64,000 nucleotides of DNA. Source: Streptomyces showdoensis (lineage in GTDB: Bacteria > Actinomycetota > Actinomycetes > Streptomycetales > Streptomycetaceae). A program made the position numbers and the translations under genes. The stretch lies in contig NZ_BAAAXG010000002.1 of the NCBI RefSeq assembly GCF_039535475.1, positions 1 through 64,000 on the forward strand, read 5' to 3'. Every line of letters starts with the position of its first letter. Positions within the stretch are counted from its first letter, which is position 1. Shown here piece by piece: positions 45,642 to 54,228 of this stretch. The notes below the pieces were generated by a model. The model did not search any database. It saw only the letters and a program-made list of their open reading frames with translations, and was not told where the DNA came from.

Positions 45642-45702
45642 GCCCCCCCCGTCAGGCCGCGACGCGCACCGAAATTCGTTATCAGGCCCCGCGGGAGCGG
45701 CC

Positions 45703-45708
45703 TAGGGT
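45703..45708 (+). promoter_or_regulatory. -10-like TAGGGT before the CPT-like kinase gene
   Basis: TAGGGT ends exactly 6 bases before the GTG at 45715, with no ribosome binding site between, as in the AlkB-like, RecQ and YrdC genes. A leaderless mRNA is likely. Confidence 0.4.
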
Positions 45709-45714
45709 GGCGCG

Positions 45715-46248
45715 GTGACGACTCAGATGATCATCCTCAACGGCGGTTCCAGCGCCGGGAAGTCCGGAATCGTGCGCTGCCTCCAGGCGGTGCTCCCCGA
45801 CCCCTGGCTGGCCTTCGGCGTCGACTCGTTCGTCGACGCGCTGCCCGCCCGGATGCAGGCCTCCGACGAGGGCCTCGAGATCGGGCCGGACGGCGAGGTG
45901 AGCGTCGGGGACGGGTTCCGGAGCCTGGAGCGGGCCTGGGCGGAGGGCATCGTCGCCATGGCCCGCGCCGGCGCCCGGATCGTCGTCGACGAGGTCTTCC
46001 TCGGCGGGGCCGAGTCCCAGCGGCGCTGGCGCGAGCACCTCGACGGGATCGACGTGCTGTGGGTCGGCGTCCGCTGCGAGGCCGCGGTCGCCGCGGGCCG
46101 CGAGATCGCCCGCGGGGACCGGGCCCTGGGCATGGCCGCCCGCCAGGCCGGGCAGGTGCACGAGGGCGTCGCGTACGACCTGGAGGTCGACACCACGCAC
46201 ACCGAGTCGCTGGAGTGCGCACGGCGGATCGCGGCCCACGTCCGCTGA
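45715..46248 (+). CDS. Chloramphenicol phosphotransferase-like kinase
   Basis: 177 residues. P-loop [18 protein letters not shown], then [14 protein letters not shown] with an Asp equivalent to the base used by CPT, a second [17 protein letters not shown] block, and [20 protein letters not shown], the LID-type arginines. These features match the CPT family, in which the founding member phosphorylates chloramphenicol as producer self-resistance. The true substrate here may differ; no chloramphenicol genes are in the window. Start GTG at 45715; a -10-like TAGGGT 6 bases upstream suggests leaderless translation. Confidence 0.87.
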   Translation: MTTQMIILNGGSSAGKSGIVRCLQAVLPDPWLAFGVDSFVDALPARMQASDEGLEIGPDGEVSVGDGFRSLERAWAEGIVAMARAGARIVVDEVFLGGAESQRRWREHLDGIDVLWVGVRCEAAVAAGREIARGDRALGMAARQAGQVHEGVAYDLEVDTTHTESLECARRIAAHVR

Positions 46249-46293
46249 GGGGCCCGTCGGCCGACACGCGACCGCGCACGCGGCCGGGGAGGG

Positions 46294-46375
46294 CCGGAAC
46301 GCGAGACCGACCGGAACGCGAGACCGACCGGAACGCGAGACTGACCGGAACGCGAGACCGACCGGACACGAGACC
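46294..46375 (+). repeat. Short tandem repeat, 17-bp unit, four copies plus a degenerate tail
   Basis: The unit CCGGAACGCGAGACCGA starts at 46294, 46311, 46328 (one change) and 46345, followed by a decayed copy. It sits just upstream of the TPR gene start and could vary in number between strains. Confidence 0.8.
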
Positions 46376-46393
46376 GGACACGAGGGGGAGACG

Positions 46394-47218
46394 GTGGCGG
46401 TGACGGAACAGGAGGCGCGCGAAGCCTTCGAACAGGGGGTGCGCGAGCGGGCGGAGGGCCGGGTCGACGCCGCCCGGGACGCGTTCGTCCGCGCGGCCGG
46501 CAGCGGACACCCCGACATAGGGCCCATGGCCCTGGCGAACCTGGCCGTCCTGGAGGCGCAGGCCGGGCGGACCGCGCAGGCGCGCGCCGCCTTCGAACGG
46601 GCCGTCGCCACCGGGCACCGCGACCACGCGCCGCAGTCCCTGTTCAACTACGCGGTCTTCCAGCAGCGCAACGGCGAACCCGCGCACGCCCGCGAGCTCT
46701 ACCGGCGCGCGGTCGACAGCGGGCATCCCGAGCACGCCCGCAAGGCCCTGCTCAACCTCGCGAACCTGGCGGCCCACGGCGGCGGGCTGGACGAGGCCTG
46801 CGCCCTGTTCCTGCGCGCCATGGAACCGCCGTTCCGCGGCGACACCGCCCAGCGGGCGCACCGGCGGCTCGTCGAGGTCGATCCCGGACGGCTGTCCGAA
46901 GGGCGCGAGGTCTACCTGCGGGCCCTCGCCGACGGGGACGAGCGGACCGCGGCACAGGCCCGCGTCCTGCTCCACGACCTCGACCCCGGGCTCCTCCTGC
47001 CCGGCGAACGAATCGTCCTCGGGGCGCTTAGCCTCGAACCGGCCGGCATCGAGTCCGCGGAGTGGGCCGCCGGGCGGCCGCCGGCCTACGGCAGCGGGCA
47101 CCTCGACGTGTACACCCACGACGGCGCGCAGCACACCGTCTTCCTCGACCTGGGGGACCCTTACGACCGGCGCGGCTACGAGGCCCTGCGGCGCCTCCTG
47201 GGGCCCGGCCGGATCTGA
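46394..47218 (+). CDS. Tetratricopeptide-repeat protein
   Basis: 274 residues, cytoplasmic. TPR-like helical pairs fill the first 150 residues: AREAFEQGVRERAEGRVDAA, MALANLAVLEAQAGRTAQA, QSLFNYAVFQQRNGEPAHA and KALLNLANLAAHGGGLDEA, spaced about 36 residues. The C-terminal 100 residues have no repeat and end in a beta-rich part, GSGHLDVYTHDGAQHTVFLD. The protein likely serves as a binding scaffold; no partner is evident. The GTG at 46394 follows GAGGGGGAGACG. Upstream sits a tandem repeat, downstream another of shorter unit. Confidence 0.8.
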   Translation: MAVTEQEAREAFEQGVRERAEGRVDAARDAFVRAAGSGHPDIGPMALANLAVLEAQAGRTAQARAAFERAVATGHRDHAPQSLFNYAVFQQRNGEPAHARELYRRAVDSGHPEHARKALLNLANLAAHGGGLDEACALFLRAMEPPFRGDTAQRAHRRLVEVDPGRLSEGREVYLRALADGDERTAAQARVLLHDLDPGLLLPGERIVLGALSLEPAGIESAEWAAGRPPAYGSGHLDVYTHDGAQHTVFLDLGDPYDRRGYEALRRLLGPGRI

Positions 47219-47246
47219 CCCGGATCTGGCCCGGATCTGGCCCGGG
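47211..47246 (+). repeat. Short tandem repeat of 12-bp unit GGATCTGGCCCG (3 copies)
   Basis: Three copies begin at 47211, 47222 and 47234; the first overlaps the stop codon of the TPR gene. The copies are nearly identical. Confidence 0.6.
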
Positions 47247-47382
47247 CCGGCCCCGGGCCACCTCCCTAGCCCAACCGTCCGCGCCTGTCAGTCCGTAAGG
47301 TTCCGGATTCACGACCCGGGGGAAGCGTCGCTACCGTCCGAACGCCCAGCGTGGGTACCGTCGCGTCTACCAGGAGGTCACG

Positions 47383-48372
47383 TTGACCGCGCACCACCCC
47401 ACCCGCAGGAGCATCCTCAAGTCCGCCGGCGGGTTCTCCGCCGCCCTGGCCCTCGGTGCCGGAGGCGTGCTCGCGGCGGCGCCGTCGGCCGCGGCGGCCG
47501 GAGACGGCTTCGGCCTGCGCATCGTGGACCGCAACGAGAGCGACCACCGGATGTGGTACTACCGCTTCGCGACCGACGCGATCGGCTGGAACCCCGGGGT
47601 CAACGTGCTGCTCCCGGACGACTACCACTACAGCGGCCGCACCTACCCGGTCCTCTACCTGTTCCACGGCGGCGGCAACGACCAGGACTTCATCACCTTC
47701 GACCGCGAGGGCGTCCGCGACTGGACGGCCGGCCGGCGGATCATCGTCGTCATGCCCGACGGCGGCCACGCGGGCTGGTACTCCAACCCGGTCAGCTCCA
47801 ACGTCGGCCCCCGCAACTGGGAGCACTTCCACATCAACCAGCTGCTCCCCTGGGTCGAGGCCAACTTCCGCACCTTCGCCGAGTACGACGGCCGCGCGGT
47901 CGCCGGCTTCTCCATGGGCGGCTTCGGCGCGCTGAAGTACGCCGCCAAGTACTACGGCCACTTCGCCTCCGTCAGCGCCCACTCCGGCCCGGCCAGCCTG
48001 CGCCGCGACAACGGCCTCGTGGTCCACTGGGCCAACGCCTCGTCCGCGGCGCTCGACCTCGGCGGCGGCACGGTCTACGGCGCCCCGTTCTGGGACGAGG
48101 CCCGGGTCAACGCCGACAACCCCGTGCAGCGCATCGAGAGCTACCGCAACAAGCGCGTCTTCCTCGTCGCCGGCACCAGCCCCGATCCGGTCAACTGGTT
48201 CGACACAGCGAACGAGACGCAGGTCCTCGCCGGCCAGCGGGAGTTCCGCTCCCTGCTCGACCGCGCAGGGATCCCGCACGAGTCGTACGAGCTGCCCGGC
48301 GGCCACTTCATCCGCCGCGACATGATGCAGCGCGACATCGACGGCATCATCGCGCGCCTGCGCAAGGCCTGA
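47383..48372 (+). CDS. Secreted esterase (esterase D / antigen 85-like fold), Tat signal
   Basis: 329 residues. The start TRRSILKSAGGFSAALALGA has a twin-arginine RRxxLK pattern, so it is likely exported folded. The mature enzyme has LYLFHGGGNDQDF, nucleophile Ser in VAGFSMGGFGALKYA, and PGGHFIRRD with the likely catalytic His. The type fits esterase D/feruloyl or mycolyl-transferase-like hydrolases of the cell envelope; the substrate is unknown. The TTG at 47383 follows a strong AGGAGGTCACG. The next gene begins 13 bases after its stop, so they share an mRNA with the hydrolases that follow. Confidence 0.87.
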   Translation: MTAHHPTRRSILKSAGGFSAALALGAGGVLAAAPSAAAAGDGFGLRIVDRNESDHRMWYYRFATDAIGWNPGVNVLLPDDYHYSGRTYPVLYLFHGGGNDQDFITFDREGVRDWTAGRRIIVVMPDGGHAGWYSNPVSSNVGPRNWEHFHINQLLPWVEANFRTFAEYDGRAVAGFSMGGFGALKYAAKYYGHFASVSAHSGPASLRRDNGLVVHWANASSAALDLGGGTVYGAPFWDEARVNADNPVQRIESYRNKRVFLVAGTSPDPVNWFDTANETQVLAGQREFRSLLDRAGIPHESYELPGGHFIRRDMMQRDIDGIIARLRKA

Positions 48373-48385
48373 CGGGGGGCCTCTC

Positions 48386-49945
48386 GTGCTGCTCGCTCCT
48401 CCCCGGCGCGCCCTGCGCGTCCTCCTCGCCGCGACCGCGGCCCTCGCGCCCGGCCTCCTCGTGGCCCCGCCCGCCACCGCCCAGCCCGCCCCGCCCGCCA
48501 CCGCCCAGCCCGCCACCGCCCAGGCCGCCCGGTCCGCCGACCGGACGGCGGCCTGTCCCGCCGAAGGCGAGGTCACCCAGCGCTACCACAGCGGCCACAA
48601 CGGCGTGGACATCGGCAACGCCATCGGTACGCCGATCCACGCCATCGGCGACGGCGAGGTGACGCACTCCGGATACGCCGACGGCTACGGCCAATGGATC
48701 CGCATCCTGCACCCCGACGGGCGCATCTCCGAGTACGGGCACATGTACCAGCGCTTCGTGTCCGTCGGCGAGCACGTGACGGCCGGCCGCCGGATCGCCC
48801 TGATGGGCCAGGAGGGCAACTCGACCGGCCCCCACCTCCACCTGAGGATCTGGGGCGACTCCTCCACCTCGTACGGCATCGACCCCGAGGTCTACCTCGC
48901 CGAGCACGGGGTGACCCTGCCCTGCGTCCCCGGAGACGTTCCGCAGCCCAGGCCCCTGGTGTACCCGGCGGAGTCCGGCCGGGTGGTCTCGGCCCGCTCG
49001 GCCGACGGCCGGCTGGAGGTCTTCGCGGCCGGCGCCGACGGCGTGCACCACGCCTGGCAGCTCGCCTCGAACGGCGAGTGGTCGGCCTGGGAGTCCCTCG
49101 CCGGCCCGGGCGGCGCGGAGCTGGCGATCGCGCCGAACGCGGACGGGCGCCTGGAGCTGTTCGCGATCAACGGGAACACCTTCCAGCACCGCTACCAACT
49201 CGCGCCCTCGGGCGGCTGGTCGGGCTGGGAGAGCTTCGGCGGCGGCGGGCGCGACATCGCCGCAGGGGTCAACGGCGACGGCCGGATCGAGGTCTTCGCC
49301 TCCGGTCCGGTCGGGCTCTTCCACCGCTACCAGACCGCGCCCAGCGCCGGCTGGTCCGGCTGGGAGCCGACCGGCGGCGGGCCCGCCGACGCCCGGGTCG
49401 AGATGGAGAAGGCCCCGGACGGGCGCCTGGAGGTCTTCGCCCTGAACGGGAACACCTTCCAGCACCAGTACCAGACGGCCGTCGACGGCGGCTGGTCGGC
49501 CTGGGAGGAGTTCGGCGGCGGCGGGCGCGACCTGACCGTCGACCACAACCAGGACGGGCGGATCGAGGTCTTCGCCTCCGGACCCGTGGGCGTCTTCCAC
49601 AAGTACCAGACCGGCCCCGCCGCCTGGTCCGGCTGGGAGCCGACCGGCGGCCCCGCCGACGCGCAGCTCACCAGCGAACGGACCTCCGACGGCCGGGTCG
49701 AGGTCTTCGCCCTCAACGGCACGGTCGCCCGGCACCTGTGGCAGACCGGGGTCAACGCCCCGTACGGCCAGTGGGCCGACTTCGGCGGCGGCGGTACCGA
49801 GGTCACCGCGACGAGCAACGCCGACGGCCGCATCGAGGTGTTCGGCACCAGCCACGCCGGGATCTACCACAAGTGGCAGACCGGGCCCACGACATGGTCC
49901 GAGTGGGCGTGGGTGAACGCCACCGCCGGCCCCGCGATCGATTGA
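48386..49945 (+). CDS. Secreted M23 peptidase fused to a seven-repeat propeller
   Basis: 519 residues. Sec-type signal MLLAPPRRALRVLLAATAAL then a Pro/Ala linker. The M23 endopeptidase domain has zinc ligands HNGVD and HLHL (STGPHLHLRIWG), which hydrolyse peptide bridges of peptidoglycan. From about residue 190 come seven repeats of 45-50 residues with the pattern DGRLEVFAxGxxGxxHxWQ and GWSxWE, a PLL-like or tectonin-like beta-propeller, often a lectin or glycan binder. The same propeller occurs in the next gene with a different catalytic head. The GTG at 48386 lies 13 bases after the esterase gene. It likely acts outside the cell on own or rival walls. Confidence 0.9.
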   Translation: MLLAPPRRALRVLLAATAALAPGLLVAPPATAQPAPPATAQPATAQAARSADRTAACPAEGEVTQRYHSGHNGVDIGNAIGTPIHAIGDGEVTHSGYADGYGQWIRILHPDGRISEYGHMYQRFVSVGEHVTAGRRIALMGQEGNSTGPHLHLRIWGDSSTSYGIDPEVYLAEHGVTLPCVPGDVPQPRPLVYPAESGRVVSARSADGRLEVFAAGADGVHHAWQLASNGEWSAWESLAGPGGAELAIAPNADGRLELFAINGNTFQHRYQLAPSGGWSGWESFGGGGRDIAAGVNGDGRIEVFASGPVGLFHRYQTAPSAGWSGWEPTGGGPADARVEMEKAPDGRLEVFALNGNTFQHQYQTAVDGGWSAWEEFGGGGRDLTVDHNQDGRIEVFASGPVGVFHKYQTGPAAWSGWEPTGGPADAQLTSERTSDGRVEVFALNGTVARHLWQTGVNAPYGQWADFGGGGTEVTATSNADGRIEVFGTSHAGIYHKWQTGPTTWSEWAWVNATAGPAID

Positions 49946-49956
49946 GGAGACAGCAG

Positions 49957-51424
49957 GTGAGAACCGCACGGCGCTCCCCGAGAGCGCTCCCTCTGACCGT
50001 CCTGTCGGCGTTCGCCTCGCTGCTCCTGGCGGCGGGTGTCCTCGGCGGCGCCTCGCCGGCGCAGGCCGCGACGAGCGACCTCTGCGCCCAGGTCGGCTAC
50101 AACGCCGGATTCCGCGGCGACGGCCTGGTCACGGCCGTCGCCGTCGCCCTCGCGGAGTCCAGCTGCGACCCGTCGGCGACCAACACCACCAACAACACGC
50201 CCCCGTCCCGGGACCGCGGCCTGTGGCAGATCAACGACTACTGGCACCCCGAGGTCGACGACGCCTGCGCCTACGACGCCCAGTGCAACGCGAACGCCGC
50301 GTACACCATCTCCAACGGCGGCACCAACTGGCAGCCCTGGTCCACCTACAACGCCGGCGTCCACCGGCGGCACCTGGACGAGGCGCGCGCCGCGGTGGAC
50401 CGCCTCGGCCGCCCGGGTCCCCGGGCCCGCGCCGCTCGTGTACCCGGCGGAGTCCGGCCGGGTGGTCTCGGCCCGCTCGTCGGACGGGCGGCTGGAGGTC
50501 TTCGCGGCCGGCGCCGACGGCGTGCACCACGCCTGGCAGCTCGCGGTGAACGGCGCCTGGTCCGACTGGGAGAGGCTCGCCGGCCCGGGCGGCGCGGAGC
50601 TGGCGATCGCGCCGAACGCGGACGGGCGCCTGGAGCTGTTCGCGATCAACGGGAACACCTTCCAGCATCGCTACCAACTGGCCCCCTCGGGAGCCTGGTC
50701 GGGCTGGGAGGCCTTCGGCGGCGGCGGACGTGACATCGCCGTCGGCGCGAACGGCGACGGGCGCCTGGAGGTCTTCGCCTCCGGTCCCGTGGGCGTCTTC
50801 CACAAGTACCAGACCGCTCCCGACGGCGGCTGGGCCGAGTGGGAGCCCACCGGCGGCGGACCGGCCGACGGACGGCTGGAGGTGGAGAAGTCCCCCGACG
50901 GGCGGCTGGAGGTCTTCGCCCTCAACGGCGAGGTCTTCCAGCACCAGTACCAGACGGCCGTCAACGGCGGCTGGTCGGCCTGGGAGGAGTTCGGCGGCGG
51001 CGGGCGCGACCTGACCGTCGACCACAACCAGGACGGGCGGATCGAGGTCTTCGCCTCCGGCCCGGTCGGCGTCTTCCACAAGTACATGACCAGCCCCACC
51101 AGCTGGTCCGGCTGGGAGCCGACCGGCGGCCCCGCCGACGCGCAGCTGACCAGCGAACGCTCGCCGGACGGCCGGGTCGAGGTCTTCGCCATCAACGGCA
51201 GCGTCGCCCGGCACCTGTGGCAGACGGGGGTCAACGCCCCGTACGGCCAGTGGGCGGACTACGGCGGCGGCGGTACGGAGATCACCGCGGCGGCCAACGC
51301 CGACGGCCGCATCGAGGTGTTCGGCACCAGCCGCGCCGGGGTCTACCACAAGTGGCAGACCGGATTCTCGTCCTGGTCCGAGTGGGCCTGGCTCAACAGC
51401 ACCGCGGGCCCCGCCGTCGACTGA
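49957..51424 (+). CDS. Secreted lysozyme/transglycosylase-like protein with the same propeller, +1 frameshift
   Basis: About 488 residues if one surplus base near 50428-50434 is removed. Signal peptide LTVLSAFASLLLAAGVLGGA; then a lytic transglycosylase/lysozyme-like head with the catalytic Glu in VAVALAESSCDPSA, RGLWQINDYWHPE and AYTISNGGTNWQPWSTY. The propeller from PLVYPAESG onward has seven repeats almost identical in protein and DNA to those of the preceding gene. As sequenced, the frame breaks between head and propeller, so either the enzyme is cut or the base is an error; the intact reading of the rest favours an error. The GTG at 49957 follows GAGGAGACAGCAG; 11 bases separate it from the M23 gene. 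Confidence 0.85.
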
Positions 51425-51431
51425 CCCGACC

Positions 51432-51478
51432 CCCGCGACCGGCCGAGCCCGCCCACGTACGGCTCGGCCGGTCGCGGG
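51432..51478 (+). terminator. Strong terminator after the propeller hydrolases
   Basis: 18-bp perfect stem (51432-51449 with 51461-51478), loop of 11 bases, 7 bases after the stop codon. It ends the esterase and hydrolase transcript. Confidence 0.8.
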
Positions 51479-51519
51479 ACCCCCGAGAACCATGCATCCG
51501 ATCAGCAGACGGCGGCTCG

Positions 51520-51717
51520 ATGCCCCGGCGCGTCCAGCTCGCCCCGGCCGCCGCCGCGCCGGCCGACGCCACCGGCCGCGTCCACCTCCTCGCCGTCACC
51601 GTCGACGGACGGATCCGGACCCGCGTCCAGGCCCGGCCCGGCGGCGGCCGGCAGCCGTGGGCGGCGTTCGGGGACCGCGCGGTCGCAACGCCCAGGTCGA
51701 GCTCCCCGGCCCCCTGA
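51520..51717 (+). pseudogene. Possible remnant of a further propeller gene
   Basis: A 65-codon frame includes DATGRVHLLAVTVDGRIRTR and GGGRQPWAAFGDRA, resembling a single blade of a tachylectin-like or PLL-like propeller. It has no ribosome binding site or signal peptide, and is flanked by no related blade. It may be a leftover of a decayed paralog of the two hydrolases. Confidence 0.3.
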
Positions 51718-51782
51718 CAGCCCGTCACGAACGGCACATGCGGGGCGAACCCGCACGCAGGGGCCGCGCGCAGGCCCGTGGA

Positions 51783-51823
51783 AGTGGCCGATGCCACTGG
51801 GTGCACCACCGGTTGCAACCGGT
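51783..51823. promoter_or_regulatory. Operator-like symmetry before the FHA-kinase genes
   Basis: Two structures: the hairpin AGTGGC-CGAT-GCCACT (51783-51798) and the perfect 16-bp palindrome ACCGGTTGCAACCGGT (51808-51823), 48 bases before the FHA start. The second is a good candidate operator; TAACGT follows it at 51823-51828 and may be a -10. Confidence 0.45.
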
Positions 51824-51870
51824 AACGTTCGGTGTGTCGGAGTGGGGTCGGCACGCGGGACGGGGGAGCG

Positions 51871-52668
51871 GTGAGCGGGATTGTCATCCACCTGCCGCAG
51901 GGCAGCGGCGGAGGCGTGGACGGGGAGGCGCGCGCGGACGCGGTGACCCTGAGGCTCGGGCCCGGGCAGCGCGCCCGGTTCGGCCGGGGCTCGTCCGGCA
52001 CCCCCGTCGAGCTCCGCCTCGCCGACGCGGCCATCTCCCGGCTGGCCGGCGAGATCCGGGCGACCGACGACCACTGGCAGCTCAGCAACCTCAGCAGCAC
52101 CCACAGCTACCTCGTGGAGAACCCGGAAGGGGCCGGCGAGTACCTGCGCGTCCCGCCGCGCCGGGCGGGTGCGCCCATCCCGTTCGAGTTCTCGCGGGTG
52201 GTGCTGCCCACCCGCCGCGACACCACGGTCTTCTTCCAGGTGTTCGCGCCGGACCACGTCTACCTGGACCCGCGGGGGACGGGCGGCCCCGGCGGGAGCC
52301 GCACCCTCACCGCGTACTCCCTGGACGAGACCGCCACCTACTTCCTGGTGCTCGTCGCGCTGTGCGAACCCTGGCTGCGCGACCGCTCGCCGGTGGCGGT
52401 GCCGACCACCCCTCAGGTGGTCGAGCGGCTGCGCGGCCACGCCGCCTGCGCGAAGCTGACGGCCCGCGCGGTCAGTTCGCACATCGACTACCTCGCCGAC
52501 GAGAAGCTGCGGATCGGCGTTCCCGGGGCGGCCGACACCGGCCGGTCGGACCGCAGGAACGGCAAGCGCGAGGCCGTGGTCGGCCTCGCCCTCAAGTTCG
52601 GCATCGTCCGCGAGGAGCACCTCGCCCTCTTACCCCCGGGTGCCGAACCCGCCGAGCGCGGACGGTAG
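51871..52668 (+). CDS. FHA-domain protein with a TTA codon
   Basis: 265 residues. The FHA pattern is FGRGSSGTPVELRLADAAIS then LSNLSSTHSYLVENPEG; FHA domains bind phosphothreonine peptides, and the R and S positions of the binding face are retained. The rest, ETATYFLVLVALCEPWL and SSHIDYLADEKLRIGV, has a helical C-terminal region like a winged helix. The Ser/Thr kinase gene begins 4 bases after its stop, so they form a phospho-signalling pair. Codon 254 (52630-52632) is TTA, near the C-terminus, so complete translation should depend on the bldA tRNA. The GTG at 51871 follows GGGGGAGCG. Confidence 0.87.
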   Translation: MSGIVIHLPQGSGGGVDGEARADAVTLRLGPGQRARFGRGSSGTPVELRLADAAISRLAGEIRATDDHWQLSNLSSTHSYLVENPEGAGEYLRVPPRRAGAPIPFEFSRVVLPTRRDTTVFFQVFAPDHVYLDPRGTGGPGGSRTLTAYSLDETATYFLVLVALCEPWLRDRSPVAVPTTPQVVERLRGHAACAKLTARAVSSHIDYLADEKLRIGVPGAADTGRSDRRNGKREAVVGLALKFGIVREEHLALLPPGAEPAERGR

Positions 52669-52672
52669 GGGC

Positions 52673-54125
52673 GTGGTGCGGGTGGACGAGCGGACCGTCA
52701 CCTGGGAGAGCGGCCGGCCGGAACCGCTGCCCGAGGGCTATCGGGTGGGCGACTGGATCGTCACCGAGCCGATCGGGTCCGGCGGCTGGGCGACCGTGTA
52801 CGCGGCGCGGCCGGCCGAGCCGGCCGAGGGCGGGCCCGAGGAGGTCGCGCTCAAGATCATGCCGACCGCCGGGCTCGCGCCGCGCCAGGCCCGCGACGTG
52901 GCCGAGGCCGCCGCGAGGGAGGTCGGACTCGGCCGCCGGGCGGCCCACCCCCGGCTCGTGCGGCTGCTGGACTCCCTGGTCCTCGGCGCGTCCGAGGACC
53001 CGTCCCTGGACGGTGCGATCGTCCTCGTCATGGAGCGGGCCGCGGGCAGCCTGCGCGAGCTGCTCGACGCCGGGGTGACCGAGGCCGAAGGGGCACGCCT
53101 GATCACCGGGATCTGCGAGGGGCTCGCCCATCTGCACCGCGCGGGCTGGGTGCACACCGACCTCAAGCCCGAGAACATCCTCATCGGCCGGGACGGCTCG
53201 GTGAAGCTCTCGGACTTCGGCTTCGCCACCGAACTGAGCGGCACCCACGGCTACACGCCCCCGATGGGCACCCTGGACTACCTGCCGCCCGAGCGGGGGC
53301 CGGGAGCCGCTCGGCGAGCGCGGCGTCCGGGTCCGCCCCAGCGCCGACGTCTGGGCCCTGGGGATCGTCATCCACGAGGTGTTCGCCTCCGGCGCCTCGC
53401 CGTTCCCCGGCGCGACCCCTGCGGCACGGACCGCCGCCGTACGGGAGTACGCGGAAGGGCGTGCCCCGCTGCGGATGGACCACGCCGTCCCCGCGTTCTG
53501 GCGCGAGCTCGCCGCCGACTGCCTCGCCCCCGGCCACGAGGCCCGCGCCGCGCACACCGCCGAGAGCCTGCTCGACCGGATCGCCTCCCGCCCGGCCCCC
53601 CGCGCGGGCCGGGGCCGTGGGGCCCGCGCGGGCCGCGGGCGGTCCCGGCTGCTCGGGGCCCTGCTGGCCGTCGCCGTGTGCGCGGCCGCGGGCGGCGCGC
53701 TCCGGTGGTACGCGGGGGGCGGGGCCGGCGGGCGGGACGGCGAAGGCCCGGCCCCGCTCCGGGTGTTCAACGCGGAGCGCGGCTGCCAGGGGCGCACGGA
53801 CCGCGACCGGCAGTGCAGCCTCGGCCTGGCGATCGACCCGCTGCGGCCGTACACGGCCCGGAACGTCGTGCCGGACAGGGTGTGGCACGGCGACGTCCTG
53901 GAGGCGGAGTGCCGGCTGCCCGACGGGCTGCCGGTCATCGACGAGGAGGACCGCACGTCCACCGTGTGGTTCAGGATCCGCCTCCCGCGCGAGGGCGGGG
54001 ACGTGACGGCCTGGCTGCCGGCCGTCCGCACCAAGGACCGCCCGGCGTTGCCGAGGTGCCCGCACCCCACGCCGTCGGCACCGTCAGCACCGTCCTCGGG
54101 CACGGGAGTTCCCGGATCGTCATGA
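52673..54125 (+). CDS. Membrane Ser/Thr protein kinase, +1 frameshift after the activation segment
   Basis: About 483 residues once a surplus base at 53295-53301 is removed. Kinase domain: IGSGGWATVYAARP, VALKIMP, catalytic HTDLKPENILI (Asp163; Thr replaces the usual Arg of HRD), DFGFA (Asp181), then GTLDYLPPERG. Beyond the shift the same protein continues as PSADVWALGIVIHEVFASG. Arg/Gly-rich linker, one membrane helix LLGALLAVAVCAAAGGAL and an extracytoplasmic domain follow with Cys pairs (RGCQGRTDRDRQCSLGL). HTD suggests it is not regulated by activation-loop phosphorylation in the usual way. Four bases separate it from the FHA gene, its likely partner. Confidence 0.85.
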
Positions 54126-54228
54126 CGAAGGTGTGACATTCGTGTCCGGAATGCCGGAAACCTTCCCGCGGTGTCGGCCGTCCTCCCTTCTGGGATACGG
54201 TCAGGAACCTACGGGGAGTGGGCATTCC

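Noticed and set aside
54133..54228. GTG at 54133 as the deacetylase start and a SigR-type promoter GGAAT-N18-GTG there
   Set aside because: The extension has no coding bias and displaces the signal peptide. The supposed -10 is GTG rather than GTT, and an overlapping SigE-like reading is equally possible, so neither is supported.
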